Notes: generated by a model not told the origin, from the letters alone. A stretch of 33,423 nucleotides of DNA from Acidimicrobiaceae bacterium (GCA_003162395.1 PMON01000028.1:1-33423); one strand, 5' to 3'. Positions 8,506 through 17,650 are shown, counted from the stretch's first letter. Program-made: numbers and translations.

Positions 8506-8744
8506 CGAACCTCTTCCTGCACGTGTACCTCAGACGGTCCCGGGCCGGGAGTGATTCTGCAGCAGTCTCCTCGCCTGCGCCCCATTCCGTTGCCAGCGCC
8601 CCTTTCCGTTGCCGCGGACCCGTCCCGACAGGGGCTGGCGAGCCTACTAGGGGGCAGGTTTCTCGGCATACGTGTCTCCAGAGCGAAACTCGCGGCGTCG
8701 CCTGCAGTCGATCATCCGAGCTGGGGAATTACGCTCCAGTGACT

Positions 8745-9641
8745 ATGCGATGGTTCGTGGTCGCCGCACTTCTGGCGCTGAGCGGTGCGGCGACGGTACC
8801 CGGGGCCTCCGCCTCGACCAAGCCTCGCCTGCCCCCGAATCTCATCGTGCTCGTCGTCGCGGGTCAGTCGAACGCACTCGGCTACCAGTCCTTCGTGATC
8901 GACCCCAAGACGCACAAGGACGTTTTCACCGACAAAGGGGCCTCGCCCGCGGACCGCCGCGTGCTCTTCACGTTCCGGGACTCCGGGGTCTCGGGAGGTG
9001 CACTCCCGCCAGGGTGGCTTGACACGCCTCAGAAGAGGACGGGTGCCGCCAGTCCAGTCTTCGGACCCGAGATCGGGCTCGCCAGGTATCTGTACAACGC
9101 GGGCCGCAAGAACCTTCTCGTCGTGAAGGTTGCAATCTCAGGTTCGTCGCTCGCCGTGGACTGGGCACCTCACGGCGAGGATCTTTCACTCCTCGTGTCG
9201 CGTGTCCAGGCCGCCCTGGCCTGGGCCACCAATCACAACCTGCGCCCGACGATCGGCGGGTTCTATTGGGTGCAAGGGGAGCGCGACGCGACCGACCGTG
9301 CCTACGCGGCCGACTATCGGACGAACCTGGTGCACTTCATCGCCAACGTTCGCCACGACCTCCTTCTCAAGTCGTGGACTCCTTTCGCCATCGCGCAGAC
9401 CGACATCGCTTCCTACATCAACTTCGAGCAGGCACACCATCAGTGCTCCACGAAGAACTGCAGGTCAGAGAGGCTCTGGAACTCAGAGGTCATGAAAGCC
9501 CAGTCATCGGTGACCGGCAAGCACGTCTTTCTCGCCAAGACGGCGAAGTTGCCGAGGTTCAAAGACGCTCTTCATCTGACCGACGCAGCAGAGCTCTCGC
9601 TCGGTACGACATTCGGCGAGCTGACTCGATCGCATATTTAG
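8745..9641 (+). CDS. Secreted sialate O-acetylesterase-like (SASA/CE6) esterase
   Basis: This 298-residue protein has a signal peptide (MRWFVVAALLALSGAATVPGASA) and an SGNH-type esterase domain of the SASA/carbohydrate esterase 6 type. The nucleophile S42 is in VVAGQSNALGY, the oxyanion block is WVQGERDATD, and the Asp/His pair is D274-x-x-H277 in DALHLT. Enzymes of this type remove acetyl groups from sugars outside the cell. The start is the ATG preceding the signal peptide; a GTG two codons upstream is also possible, and TACGCT lies nine bases before the ATG. A much longer in-frame extension upstream shows no domain. It sits among the three stand-alone SGNH genes but is a different subfamily. 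Probable substrate: an acetylated exopolysaccharide. Confidence 0.82.
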   Translation: MRWFVVAALLALSGAATVPGASASTKPRLPPNLIVLVVAGQSNALGYQSFVIDPKTHKDVFTDKGASPADRRVLFTFRDSGVSGGALPPGWLDTPQKRTGAASPVFGPEIGLARYLYNAGRKNLLVVKVAISGSSLAVDWAPHGEDLSLLVSRVQAALAWATNHNLRPTIGGFYWVQGERDATDRAYAADYRTNLVHFIANVRHDLLLKSWTPFAIAQTDIASYINFEQAHHQCSTKNCRSERLWNSEVMKAQSSVTGKHVFLAKTAKLPRFKDALHLTDAAELSLGTTFGELTRSHI

Positions 9642-10015
9642 TGGTGCGTGGCTGATTTGACTTGGTGTCCGGCGCCGCGCGACGACACTGCACTTGGCGA
9701 TGATCCAGCCCGCAGAAATGTGCCGACGAGGGACCGTGGGTCGTCGTTCCGATGAGGCCCATACATCGATCGAGTCGACGAGCGAGTCGAAGTTGGTAAA
9801 TCGTTCCACGCTTCACGCAACCGATTGAACTGGGCGAACCGGCCATTAACGAGGTTCAGCCACATCGCGCTCGTCGGCGAGAAGTGCGGGTGCCACCGGG
9901 CACGCTCGGCGTGCGCAAGCCCTTGGGCGACCTGCGGTGCGGTGCGCGGAGAATCACTCGCGGGCTCATTGGGACATCCGGGCGAGCGCAGCCGCTCGAT
10001 CCATTCGATGGCCAA
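9638..10015 (-). pseudogene. IS630-family transposase, C-terminal remnant with frameshifts
   Basis: The minus strand carries pieces of the end of an IS630 (DDE) transposase scattered over three frames. In order these are PQVAQGL and the hallmark HFSPTSAMWLNLV, then SLVDSIDVWASSERRP, then RNDDPRSLVG, then SAGWIIAKCSV, then VKSATHH and a stop. The intact family reads much like this sequence in one frame, so at least three frameshifts have accumulated. The N-terminal two-thirds, including the first catalytic Asp residues, is missing. The remnant fills the gap between the SASA esterase and the third SGNH gene. I do not see clear terminal inverted repeats. Confidence 0.75.
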
Positions 10016-10075
10016 GTCCTGCGTGGGACAGATGCCACCCGATCTGGTACATTGCCCGCGTCGTCCGAGTGAAGC

Positions 10076-10081
10076 AGGTGA
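10076..10081 (+). promoter_or_regulatory. Shine-Dalgarno site of the third SGNH gene
   Basis: AGGTGA lies six bases before the ATG at 10088 and supports that start. Unlike paralogue 2, this copy therefore has a conventional leader. Confidence 0.55.
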
Positions 10082-10087
10082 CCAAGG

Positions 10088-11032
10088 ATGAAACGCAGCT
10101 TGTCAATCGCGATCGCCGCCAGCCTTGGATCGTTTGGCCTGCTGTCGGGCGTGGCACATGGGCTGGCACCTCTTCCGACGGGAGCTTCGGCCGCACGAGT
10201 TGCGCAGCTGGTCGCAGCCTCACACAAGATTACGGCCATTCCAAAGAACCTCGTCGTGCCGCTCCAGGACATCGACTATGACGGAGTGTCTAGCTACTTC
10301 AAAGTACCGCCCTCGCAATGCCTGACCATGACTTCCTGCGTCTACGGATCGACCACAGCAAAGCGATCGATCGTCCTGTTCGGCGACTCGCATGCACTCA
10401 TGTGGGTTCCGGCAGTTAATCCGATCGCCATCAAGGACAAGTACAAGCTTGTTCTGCTTTACCAGAATGACTGCTCTGCAGCCAGCGTCACCTTCTGGGA
10501 TACCATCACAGGGACATATATGACCGCTTGCAATTCTTGGCGCGCCTCTTCAATTGCTGCTCTGAAGTCGGCGCGTCCGAGTGTTGTGCTCCTGGCGTCG
10601 CTCACGTCCCTACGCTATTCAGCTCCTGGAAAGGTGTTTACGAGCGCGCAATGGCGGACTGGGTTGGAAACGACGATCTCGAAGTTGAAGAGCAAGAGCA
10701 CGAAGATGGCCGTTCTAGGTGACCTCAACATGATGAGCGTCCCTCCGCCTCCGTGCCTCGCCGCTAATCAAAAGGCAATCCAGAAGTGCGCCTCCGCGAA
10801 TCCAAATCCAACAAAGGCCGACGACAATCAGAATTCCGCGGAGGAATCCGCCGCAAAGATCGAGCGTGTTCGCTATGTCAATACCTTGCCCTGGATATGT
10901 ACCAAGAGTTGTTCACCAATAGTCGGCAACATGATGGTGTATATGGACAACTGGCATCTTACCGCGACATATTCGGCATTTCTTTCGAAGGTCATGGCAA
11001 CGGACCTTGCGCCACTCTTGAAGCGTATCTGA
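10088..11032 (+). CDS. Secreted stand-alone SGNH-domain protein (paralogue 3)
   Basis: This 314-residue protein has a signal peptide (MKRSLSIAIAASLGSFGLLSGVAHG) and an SGNH domain with block I GDSHALMW (S101) and a C-terminal D287-x-x-H290 in YMDNWH. The cysteine pattern matches the other copies: QCLTMTSCVYG, CLAANQKAIQKC, WICTKSCSPIVGN. It ends with a helix like that of paralogue 2. The domain belongs to the family found fused to OafA/YrhL membrane acyltransferases, but here it is free and exported. It probably modifies ester groups on an extracellular glycan; direction (transfer or hydrolysis) is not known. It is flanked on both sides by decayed transposases, and its base composition looks less GC-rich than the right half of the window, which is consistent with transfer. 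Confidence 0.78.
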   Translation: MKRSLSIAIAASLGSFGLLSGVAHGLAPLPTGASAARVAQLVAASHKITAIPKNLVVPLQDIDYDGVSSYFKVPPSQCLTMTSCVYGSTTAKRSIVLFGDSHALMWVPAVNPIAIKDKYKLVLLYQNDCSAASVTFWDTITGTYMTACNSWRASSIAALKSARPSVVLLASLTSLRYSAPGKVFTSAQWRTGLETTISKLKSKSTKMAVLGDLNMMSVPPPPCLAANQKAIQKCASANPNPTKADDNQNSAEESAAKIERVRYVNTLPWICTKSCSPIVGNMMVYMDNWHLTATYSAFLSKVMATDLAPLLKRI

Positions 11033-11249
11033 GCTCTTGACTTCGCACTAACCCGGATCCGGCGATAGCGGTCTCAAACCGCACGTAGATCCAACGACGC
11101 GTTTTTCGGGAGACCTACGTCGGTCGACGAGTGCGTTGAGGGCAACACGAGCCTCTCGCTGCCCTCCTGTGCGCTTACAGGGCGGCGCTCGGGCGTCGTT
11201 GAGCACACGCCGCCGATGGCGGCGGTGCAAGTGCTGGTTCAGCAGTCAT

Positions 11250-12325
11250 GTATGGCGCGCACACTGGTGAACGCCGCGACGAGCTCGTCGTGCCAGGGCC
11301 AACCCTCTTGGATGCGAACCACGACGCGCCTCGCGCCGTGCCCGATGCGTCCGGCACAGTGCAAGAACGCATAGCGGAGTCGCCTCGACGCGCGCGATCT
11401 TGCGCCCCCGCTGGCGTCCGAGACGCTCGGCGGTGCGATCGAAGTGGTCCTTGTAGGCAGGGTGCTTTGCGGCGTGCGTTGTCGCCTCGATGAGTGCCCA
11501 GCGCAGGTACTTGGGCCCGTTCTTCGCGAGTGGCCCTCGCCGGTCGCTGGCACCTCACTGGATGACCCGCGGCGTGAGCCCGGTGTAGCCGACGAGCTTC
11601 TTCGGGCTCGCGAAGCGGTGGACGTCGCCGGATCTCTGCGGCGATCGTGTAGCCGAGCACCCAGCCGATCCCAGGAGCGGTCGTCAGCAACTGGACGTAG
11701 GGGTGCGTCGCGCCCGAGTCTTGGAGCTCGTGCTCGATGGCCTTGATCTCGTCGTCGAGGGTGTCGATGAGCGTGAGGGCGGTTGCCATGTCGGTGCGCC
11801 AGGGGTCCGGGACGTCGAGCCGGCCAAGCAGCTCACGGCCCTCGACACCGAAGAGGTCCGAGGGGCTGCAGGGCTTGCCGAACGCGAGAAGGGTGGATCC
11901 GGTTCTTCAGCATCACGCGGTGTCGAGCCAGGTGCAGACGGAACCTCGCGCGCTCTCGCTCGGCGCGGACCCCGGGAGTGGGGAGCCAGATCGAAGGCAC
12001 GAGATCGCGTCCCGGAGAGCTCCGCGAGCACCCAAGCGTCGAGCTTGTCGGTCTTGCAGGTCAGCGGGGCGAGGCCCTTGGCCTTCTGTGCGTCGGCGAT
12101 CTCGACGTCCCAGCCGTGCAGCTCCAGGTGTCGTGGACGAACCGAGCCCCGTTCATCGACTCGATCACGGCCTGGACCGGACCGCCAAGTAACTTGCACC
12201 TCTTGGACAAGGTGCCGCAGCCCGTCCGCGTCAGGCGGGCACAGCGTGGTGGCGAGACGAGTCCCGTCGTCCGCCAAGACACAGACGTCCAATCGCTTCC
12301 TGCTCAAGTCCAAGCGTGCAACATT
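11250..12325 (-). pseudogene. IS110-family transposase with multiple frameshifts
   Basis: The minus strand encodes most of an IS110 transposase broken over several frames. The DEDD N-terminal part starts VARLDLSRKRLDVCVL. After a shift comes GGPVQAVIESMNG; after another, VEIADAQKAKGLAPLTCKTD, the conserved Lys-Thr-Asp block. Then RDLVPSIWLPTPGVRAERER and RFRLHLARHRVMLKNRIH follow in a third frame. The Transposase_20 part reads LLTTAPGIGWVLGYTIAAE, then shifts to FASPKKLVGYTGLTPRVIQ with an in-frame stop, then KNGPKYLRWALIEATTHAAK. At least five frameshifts and one stop make it non-functional. The C-terminal tail after RKIARVEA is no longer recognisable. Confidence 0.82.
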
Positions 12326-12409
12326 GTGTCTGGGGCCTCCTTTGTGGGTTGGTTCCGATGAGAACTCCAAGTTCCCACCGGGGAGGCCCCCTTTCTTGAC
12401 ATTCAGCAG

Positions 12410-12660
12410 ATGCTGGACAGCATGTCTCGGGACATCGTGGACAGCTCTGGAAGGGTGTCCATGGGTGTGGCCCGCTACGTGCTCGACGCGGTGGTCCTTG
12501 AGAGTCGGTGCATCTGGGAGGTGGCTCGTGCTCGAGGTGTCCACGCCCTGGGTCGCAGTCCTCGTCGCCCGCTACCGCCAGGGCGCTACGAGGCGCTCGA
12601 GCCGCGCTCGAGGCACCCCCCACCTCGCCACGCCGAACCGAGTTCCCAAAGAAGAGGGGG
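12410..12660 (+). pseudogene. IS481-like transposase, N-terminal helix-turn-helix remnant
   Basis: The plus strand begins MSRDIVDSSGRVSMGVARYV and continues VVLESRCIWEVARARGV, the start of a helix-turn-helix as in IS481-type transposases. It then shifts one frame to STPWVAVLVARYRQG and back to RYEALEPRSRHPP, the usual end of this domain. The rve catalytic core that should follow is absent. Two opposite frameshifts plus truncation mark it as a dead fragment. Confidence 0.6.
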
Positions 12661-12779
12661 CTTCTACGAACTTGGCCAGATCCCAACGTCGAGACGGGCG
12701 ATCACCGGCTCACTCCCAGCCAGACGATGACGGGCTGCTCTCGATGCGCCACCAGAGCCAAGGGCGCGCCAGTCGCCCC

Positions 12780-13193
12780 GTGGCCCGCCAGCTCGGCGGT
12801 CTCTTGCTCCTCGGTCTGCTCCGAGCAAGCACGACCGGGTTGGTGGCGTTCTTGAGTGTGGTCGGTGGCGGTCTCTTCGCACCCCAACAACGCGGCCATC
12901 ATGGACTCCGCTCCCCCCACAGCAAGCCGGCATGGCCTCTGGGGTGCTGAACATGACCCGCGGAATGGGAACGGCCTCGGGCCTGGCGATCACAGGCGTG
13001 CTCTTCACCGTGAGCGGAGGCGGCAACGCGACGCCACTGCGCGCAGACCATGCGTTTCATGGTAACCACGGTCATTCTGGCAAGTCTTGCAGCCGCGACC
13101 GGCGTCCGGGCATCAGTCCGGTACCAACGGTACCGTGCGCACCCGGACGCCGATCGTGAGCTGGCGCCAATAGTTAGGTCTTCTCAAAAGTGA
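12780..13193 (+). pseudogene. DHA2-type MFS exporter, C-terminal remnant
   Basis: Three plus-strand frames together give the end of a 14-helix major facilitator drug exporter. They are LVAFLSVVGGGLFAP, then PNNAAIMDSAPP, then AGMASGVLNMTRGMGTASGL with AITGVLFTVSGG, then a last hydrophobic segment MRFMVTTVILASLAAATGV ending SSQK and TGA at 13191-13193. Intact relatives carry GGGLFAPNNAAIM and QAGMASGVLNMTRGLG in one frame. About 350 N-terminal residues are missing. Its stop overlaps the end of the converging beta-helix gene. Confidence 0.72.
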
Positions 13194-16100
13194 TAGGTGT
13201 ACGAGACCGCGCCCGTTCCCCCCGACGTGATGACAAACAGGTTGAAGACACCGACCCTGGCCCCCCCGCCGGTGACCGCGGTGATCGTGGTCGAGTTGAC
13301 CACGACCACGCTGGTGGCGGCGATGGCTCCGACGGTGCCGGTGCCCTGGCCGATCTCGACGGTCGCGCCGGTGATGAAGCCGGTGCCGGTGATGGTGATG
13401 TGAGTGCCCCCGCTCACCGGGCCGTTGTTCGGGCTGACCAGCGAGACGGTGGGGACGACGGAGTTGTAGGTGTAGTCGTCACCAGCGTTGACCGCGCTGG
13501 TTCCTCCCGCGGTAATGACATACAGGTTGAAGAGACCGACCTTGGTCGCCCCGCCGGTGACCGCGGTGATCGTGGTCGAGGAGACCACGACCACGCTGGT
13601 GGCGGCGATGGCTCCGGTGAGGCCAGTACCCTGGCCGATCTCGACGGTGGCGCCGGTGATGAAGCCGGTGCCGGTGATGGTGATGGAAGTGCCCCCGCTC
13701 GACGGGCCGTGGTTCGGGCTGACCAACGAGACGGTGGGGACGACGTAGTTGTAGGTGAAGTCGTCACCAGGGTTGCCCGCGCTGGTTCCTCCCGACGTGG
13801 TGACAAACAGGTTGAAGAGACCGGCGTTGGTCGCCGCACCGGTGACCGCGGTGATCGTGGTCGAGTTGACCACGACCACGCTGGTGGCGGCGACGGCTCC
13901 GATGAGGCCATTACCCTGGCCGATCTCGACGGTGGCGCCGGCGATGAAGCCGGTGCCGGTGATGGTGATGGGAGTGCCCCCGGTTGTCGGCCCGTGGTTC
14001 GGGTTGACGGCCGAGACCGTCGACGGACCCACCGTGTAGCTGATCGACGCGGTGCCGGACTGGCCGTCCAAGCTTGTCGCCGTCACGGTGTAGGTGAAGG
14101 TCCCCGGCGTCGAGGTGACGAGCGCGCCAGTGGGCGAGTTCGCCCCGTTGGAGTCGACACAGCTCGCGATGCCCGGACCGCCAGCCCCTTCTGCGCAGCT
14201 GAAGCTGGTCGGGACCGACTGGTTGACGGCGTAGGTGTTGCCCGAGGTCGGCGAGGAGATCGACGCGGTCGGGGCGTCCGGGACCACGGTGTAGCTGATC
14301 GACGCCGTGCCGATCTGGCTGTCCGTGCTCGTCGCCGTGACGGTATAGGTGAAGTTCCCCGGCGTCGAGGTGACGAGCGAGCCGGTGGGCGAGTTCGCCC
14401 CGTTGGAGTCGACGCAGCTCGTGATGCCCGTGCCGTACGTCGAGTCCGAGCAGCTGAACGCGGTCGGGACCGACTGGCCGACGCTGTACGTGCCACCGGT
14501 CAGCGGCGAGGTGATCGTCGCGATCGGCCCCGCAGCCACCGTGTAGCTGATCGACGCGGTGTCGGTCTGGCCGTCCAAGCTTGTCGCCGTCACGGTGTAG
14601 GTGAAGGTCCCCGGCGTCGAGGTGACGAGCGCGCCGGTGGGCGAGTTCGCCCCGTTGGAGTCGACGCAGCTCGCGATGCCGGTGCCGTACGTCGAGTCCG
14701 AGCAGCTGAAGCTGGTCGGGACCGACTGGTTGACGGCGTAGGTGTTGCCCGGGCTCGGCGAGGAGATCGTCGCGGTCGGTGCCGAAGCCACCGTGTAGCT
14801 GATCGACGCGGTGCCGGACTGGCCGTCCGAGCTTGTCGCCGTCACGGTGTAGGTGAAGGTCCCCGGCGTCGAGGTGACGAGCGCGCCAGTGGGCGAGTTC
14901 GCCCCGTTGGAGTCGACGCAGGTCGCGATGCCCGGACCGCCAGCCCCCTCGGTGCAGCTGAAGCTGGTCGGGACCGACTGGTTGACGGCGTAGATGTTGC
15001 CCGAGCTCGGCAAGGAGATCGTCGCGGTCGGGGCGACGGCGGGGATCACGGCGTTTGAGGGCGCCGACGCGGGCCCATCGCCTACGCCGTTGGTTGCGAC
15101 CACCGTGAACGTGTAGCTGTCGCCATTCGTCAGCCCGGTGACGGTGCACGTGAGCGCACCAGTGGTCGTGCAGGTCTCGCCGCCGTTGCTGGGCGTGGTC
15201 GAGTCCGCGGCGGTCACGGTGTAGCCGGTGATGTCGCTGCCGCCGTCAGAGGCGGGCGCGGTCCAGCTCACGGGCGCCGAGTGGTTGGCCGAGGTGGCAG
15301 AGACGCCGGTGGGCGCGCCGGGGAGCGTGGTGCACAATCCTCGTGGCGAGCTCGTCGTCCCGATGTCGTTCAGCCAGGTGTTCGCCGTGCCCGCGGTGCC
15401 TGACCCGCTCGACGCGTCGAAGCAGTCGTAGGTGCCGCTACCCGTGCTGGAGTTGTCCGAGAGTGTCCCACCGCTCGGAGCACTGGCGTTGTCGGTCCCG
15501 GGGTTCAGCTCGATACCGTTTTGGAGCGAGCCGGTCACGGTGTTGTCTTCGACGAGGAAGCCGCTCGGCGCGGCGAACCCTCCGCCGTAGTTGCTGCCCG
15601 TGATGTGGATCCCGTAGTAGAAGCCCGAGATCTTGTTCGAGGACATCGAGACCCCGGTACCCGGTGCGTAGAAGTTGCTGTTCAGTTGGATCCCCGACGC
15701 ACTCGACGCGCCGTTGCCCTTCAAGGTGTTGTCGGTCACCGAGGTGTTCCAGTCGCCGCCGCCGAGGTAGATCGGGGTCGAGGCGTTCGCGTCGTTCAGG
15801 TCGGTGATCGTGACGGAGTTCGCGGAGATGTGCGCGTCGGTGCTGCAGAACAGCGCGAGGAAGTTCTCGTCGATGAAGCCGGGCCCGTAAGTCGGGTCGG
15901 TGAACGGGGCACCGTTGTCCACGAAGGAGTTGCTGCGGATAGTGAGGTTGTCGCTGAAGTTGGCTGTGCCCGGCGACGCACCGCATGAGCCGGTGCCGGT
16001 GGTGTTGATGCCAGCGCCAGGACCAGAGAGGTTCACGAAGGAGTTGTTGGCGATCGTGATGTTGTTACCCGTATTGGCCCAGACGAGGACCGCTTGGCCG

Positions 16101-16690
16101 AAGTCGCCGGAGTTCGCCCATGACGGCGTGGCCTGCACGAACTTGTCGTTGGCGATGGAGGACGGCGCCGGATTGGCGATCCCGTTGGTGTTCAGGTAGA
16201 AGCCACCGTTGCTTACGTCCACGATGTCCTTGGTGAACGTCCAGCCCGAGCCGACGTCGGACGCAACGACCTCGCCCGTGCCGCCGGTGTAGCCGTTGAG
16301 GGTGAAGCCCTCGATGGTTCCCGAGGTCGCTCCCGACGCATACGTGATACCGCCGGTCCCGTCGATCACCGTCTCGGCGCCCGAGCGCGTCCTTGCATCA
16401 GACTGGTACTCGGCGCCGAGCAGGATGAGCGGCTTGTTGATCGAGAGGCTCTCGTTGTACGTGCCGGCGCAGACGTAGATCGTCGCACCGGCCGAGGCAG
16501 CGGTGATCGCCGCTTGGATCGTGGAGAACGACGGCGCGTGGCACGACGGGCTCGACGCACCCACGATGGTCGCGCCTGCAGGTGGTGCGGTGGTCGCCGC
16601 ACCGGCCGCGCTCGAGATTGAGAGCGAAGCTCCCACCAGGACTCCGGCGCAAAGAGCAATGGACGTCGCGAATTTCATGAGCTTTGTCAT
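13184..16690 (-). CDS. Large secreted beta-helix / FN3 / repeat / TIG surface protein
   Basis: This 1168-residue exported protein has a signal peptide ([26 protein letters not shown]). About residues 50-440 form a right-handed parallel beta-helix: an entry block [23 protein letters not shown], then many short N-x-I/F turns such as [10 protein letters not shown]. One fibronectin type III domain follows at about 456-543 ([20 protein letters not shown]). Next come four near-identical 84-85-residue modules, each with paired cysteines and [11 protein letters not shown], then three 95-residue IPT/TIG domains ([18 protein letters not shown]). No LPXTG signal or C-terminal membrane anchor is seen. 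Such architectures act as adhesins or bind or cleave polysaccharide. The ATG at 16688-16690 is preferred, with GAGAGAAG upstream; GTG at 16720 is an alternative. Confidence 0.85.
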   Translation of the reverse strand: MTKLMKFATSIALCAGVLVGASLSISSAAGAATTAPPAGATIVGASSPSCHAPSFSTIQAAITAASAGATIYVCAGTYNESLSINKPLILLGAEYQSDARTRSGAETVIDGTGGITYASGATSGTIEGFTLNGYTGGTGEVVASDVGSGWTFTKDIVDVSNGGFYLNTNGIANPAPSSIANDKFVQATPSWANSGDFGQAVLVWANTGNNITIANNSFVNLSGPGAGINTTGTGSCGASPGTANFSDNLTIRSNSFVDNGAPFTDPTYGPGFIDENFLALFCSTDAHISANSVTITDLNDANASTPIYLGGGDWNTSVTDNTLKGNGASSASGIQLNSNFYAPGTGVSMSSNKISGFYYGIHITGSNYGGGFAAPSGFLVEDNTVTGSLQNGIELNPGTDNASAPSGGTLSDNSSTGSGTYDCFDASSGSGTAGTANTWLNDIGTTSSPRGLCTTLPGAPTGVSATSANHSAPVSWTAPASDGGSDITGYTVTAADSTTPSNGGETCTTTGALTCTVTGLTNGDSYTFTVVATNGVGDGPASAPSNAVIPAVAPTATISLPSSGNIYAVNQSVPTSFSCTEGAGGPGIATCVDSNGANSPTGALVTSTPGTFTYTVTATSSDGQSGTASISYTVASAPTATISSPSPGNTYAVNQSVPTSFSCSDSTYGTGIASCVDSNGANSPTGALVTSTPGTFTYTVTATSLDGQTDTASISYTVAAGPIATITSPLTGGTYSVGQSVPTAFSCSDSTYGTGITSCVDSNGANSPTGSLVTSTPGNFTYTVTATSTDSQIGTASISYTVVPDAPTASISSPTSGNTYAVNQSVPTSFSCAEGAGGPGIASCVDSNGANSPTGALVTSTPGTFTYTVTATSLDGQSGTASISYTVGPSTVSAVNPNHGPTTGGTPITITGTGFIAGATVEIGQGNGLIGAVAATSVVVVNSTTITAVTGAATNAGLFNLFVTTSGGTSAGNPGDDFTYNYVVPTVSLVSPNHGPSSGGTSITITGTGFITGATVEIGQGTGLTGAIAATSVVVVSSTTITAVTGGATKVGLFNLYVITAGGTSAVNAGDDYTYNSVVPTVSLVSPNNGPVSGGTHITITGTGFITGATVEIGQGTGTVGAIAATSVVVVNSTTITAVTGGGARVGVFNLFVITSGGTGAVSYTYHF
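13190..14029 (-). repeat. Three tandem 285-base TIG-encoding repeats
   Basis: The string gttgaag and its surroundings recur at 13241, 13526 and 13811, exactly 285 bases (95 codons) apart. Each unit encodes one TIG domain of the surface protein, with most differences being single bases. Confidence 0.85.
14034..15046 (-). repeat. Four tandem repeats of 252-255 bases inside the surface protein
   Basis: GTGTAGCTGATCGACGC (or a one-base variant) recurs at 14034, 14289, 14541 and 14793, giving units of 255, 252, 252 and about 252 bases. Each encodes a module with the blocks [28 protein letters not shown] and [11 protein letters not shown]. Two alternating versions of the cysteine loop occur, EGAGGPGIA and DSTYGTGIA. 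Confidence 0.85.
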
Positions 16691-16748
16691 GGTCGTACTT
16701 CTCTCATTTGTGGCCTCCACGGCCCCCGCACTTCTGGAAATCTATTCG

Positions 16749-16777
16749 AACATCTCACCATTTTTCGACTTTGTCAA
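16749..16777 (-). promoter_or_regulatory. Possible promoter of the surface-protein gene
   Basis: On the minus strand a perfect -35 TTGACA (16772-16777) is followed by 17 bases and GATGTT (16749-16754) as a weak -10. Transcription would start near 16742 and give a leader of about 50 bases before the ATG at 16690. Confidence 0.35.
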
Positions 16778-17607
16778 ATCGTCGATACGAATCAAGAACC
16801 TGACAAGATCGATCAACAATTACGCAATTGCCGCAAATCAGGATTGGGGAAAGGTGGATCATTCGAGCATTTGGCAACCAATGGTTACATCTGTGGCGAG
16901 GGAAAGCCGCAACTCAATGTAGGACACTGGAGCAACGCCGAACAATACTCATTCTAAATCGGGGGCAATGAGCCTCCTCGATGATTCGAGCGGATCCCGG
17001 CATGTCCATCGTCGGTGCGCTCAATCGACAGCGGCCGTAGCAACCAAAACAAGCTCCCTCCTCAACGTATCCAAGAGCTTGTTCACCGAGTGACGACAAG
17101 GGTGTGCGTGGTCCACATAGACAGCAGCAATGGTCCCGAGATACGTAGCGCCTCTGAGCGATGCTGCCTGTTGCATGCCTTGGAATTGTTGGGACTCAGC
17201 GTCTTCACAACTGAGTGAGCACGCTTGGAAGTTGTCAGGATTCCCACCCAGTCACGTGCCGGAGTCCTGGGGCGGTTCTGGCGCCGTCTGCACTTGCTCA
17301 AGCAATCGACACGGATGTCGGCGTTTCGCTCCCGAATGGTCGTCCGATATCCCTGCAACGAGGTCGAGGGCATTGACTTGCGAGATCGCCCATTTGTGAA
17401 ATGCCGTGCACTCAACACCTGGTGCATTGAGTTGATAAAGAGGAAGGACGAGAGGCGGCAGGGACGACAGCTTCATTCCCTTCACCAGCAATCCCTCGAG
17501 CTTGATTTGGCGTGGCCACCGGGACAATTCGCCCAGTCCATACCGACACACTCTGTCAGGGCATAGCAAAATGGAATGGTCAGCCAAATGTCCCAATCGG
17601 GAGCGAG
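16778..17607. other. Long AT-richer stretch without a recognisable gene
   Basis: About 830 bases between the surface-protein promoter and the tRNA. It is visibly less GC-rich than either flank. A minus-strand run free of stops ends at about 17037 and contains GATYLGTIAAVYVDHAHP; it reads somewhat like protein but matches no family I recognise and has no clear start. A plus-strand frame at 17225-17566 is equally unassignable. Decayed genes or foreign DNA are both possible. Confidence 0.4.
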
Positions 17608-17639
17608 GTCTCGAGGCATGTCTGGCGATGCCTTGAGAC
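17608..17639 (-). terminator. Hairpin downstream of tRNA-Ser
   Basis: GTCTCGAGGCAT (17608-17619) pairs with ATGCCTTGAGAC (17628-17639) over an eight-base loop, with one G-T type mismatch. It lies 11 bases beyond the tRNA 3' end on the minus strand. No T-run follows, so termination is likely but not certain. Confidence 0.45.
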
Positions 17640-17650
17640 GCCCCAACCAG

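Noticed and set aside
11703-12950. Plus-strand open frame of 415 codons across the IS110 remnant
   Set aside because: Only its last part carries real fragments (IS481 and MFS pieces). The rest is antisense to the decayed transposase.
13190-15046. Tandem repeats considered as a CRISPR array
   Set aside because: Units are 252-285 bases, in frame, and encode protein modules. There are no short spaced repeats and no cas genes.
13190-15058. Long plus-strand open frame of 622 codons opposite the surface-protein repeats
   Set aside because: It mirrors the repeat units of the minus-strand gene, is extremely rich in Arg, Gly and Asp, and has no domain. The minus-strand frame has a signal peptide and clear FN3 and TIG domains.
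17225-17566. Plus-strand open frame of 113 codons near the tRNA
   Set aside because: No ribosome-binding site, no domain and no coding-like composition; overlapping minus-strand frames are equally long.
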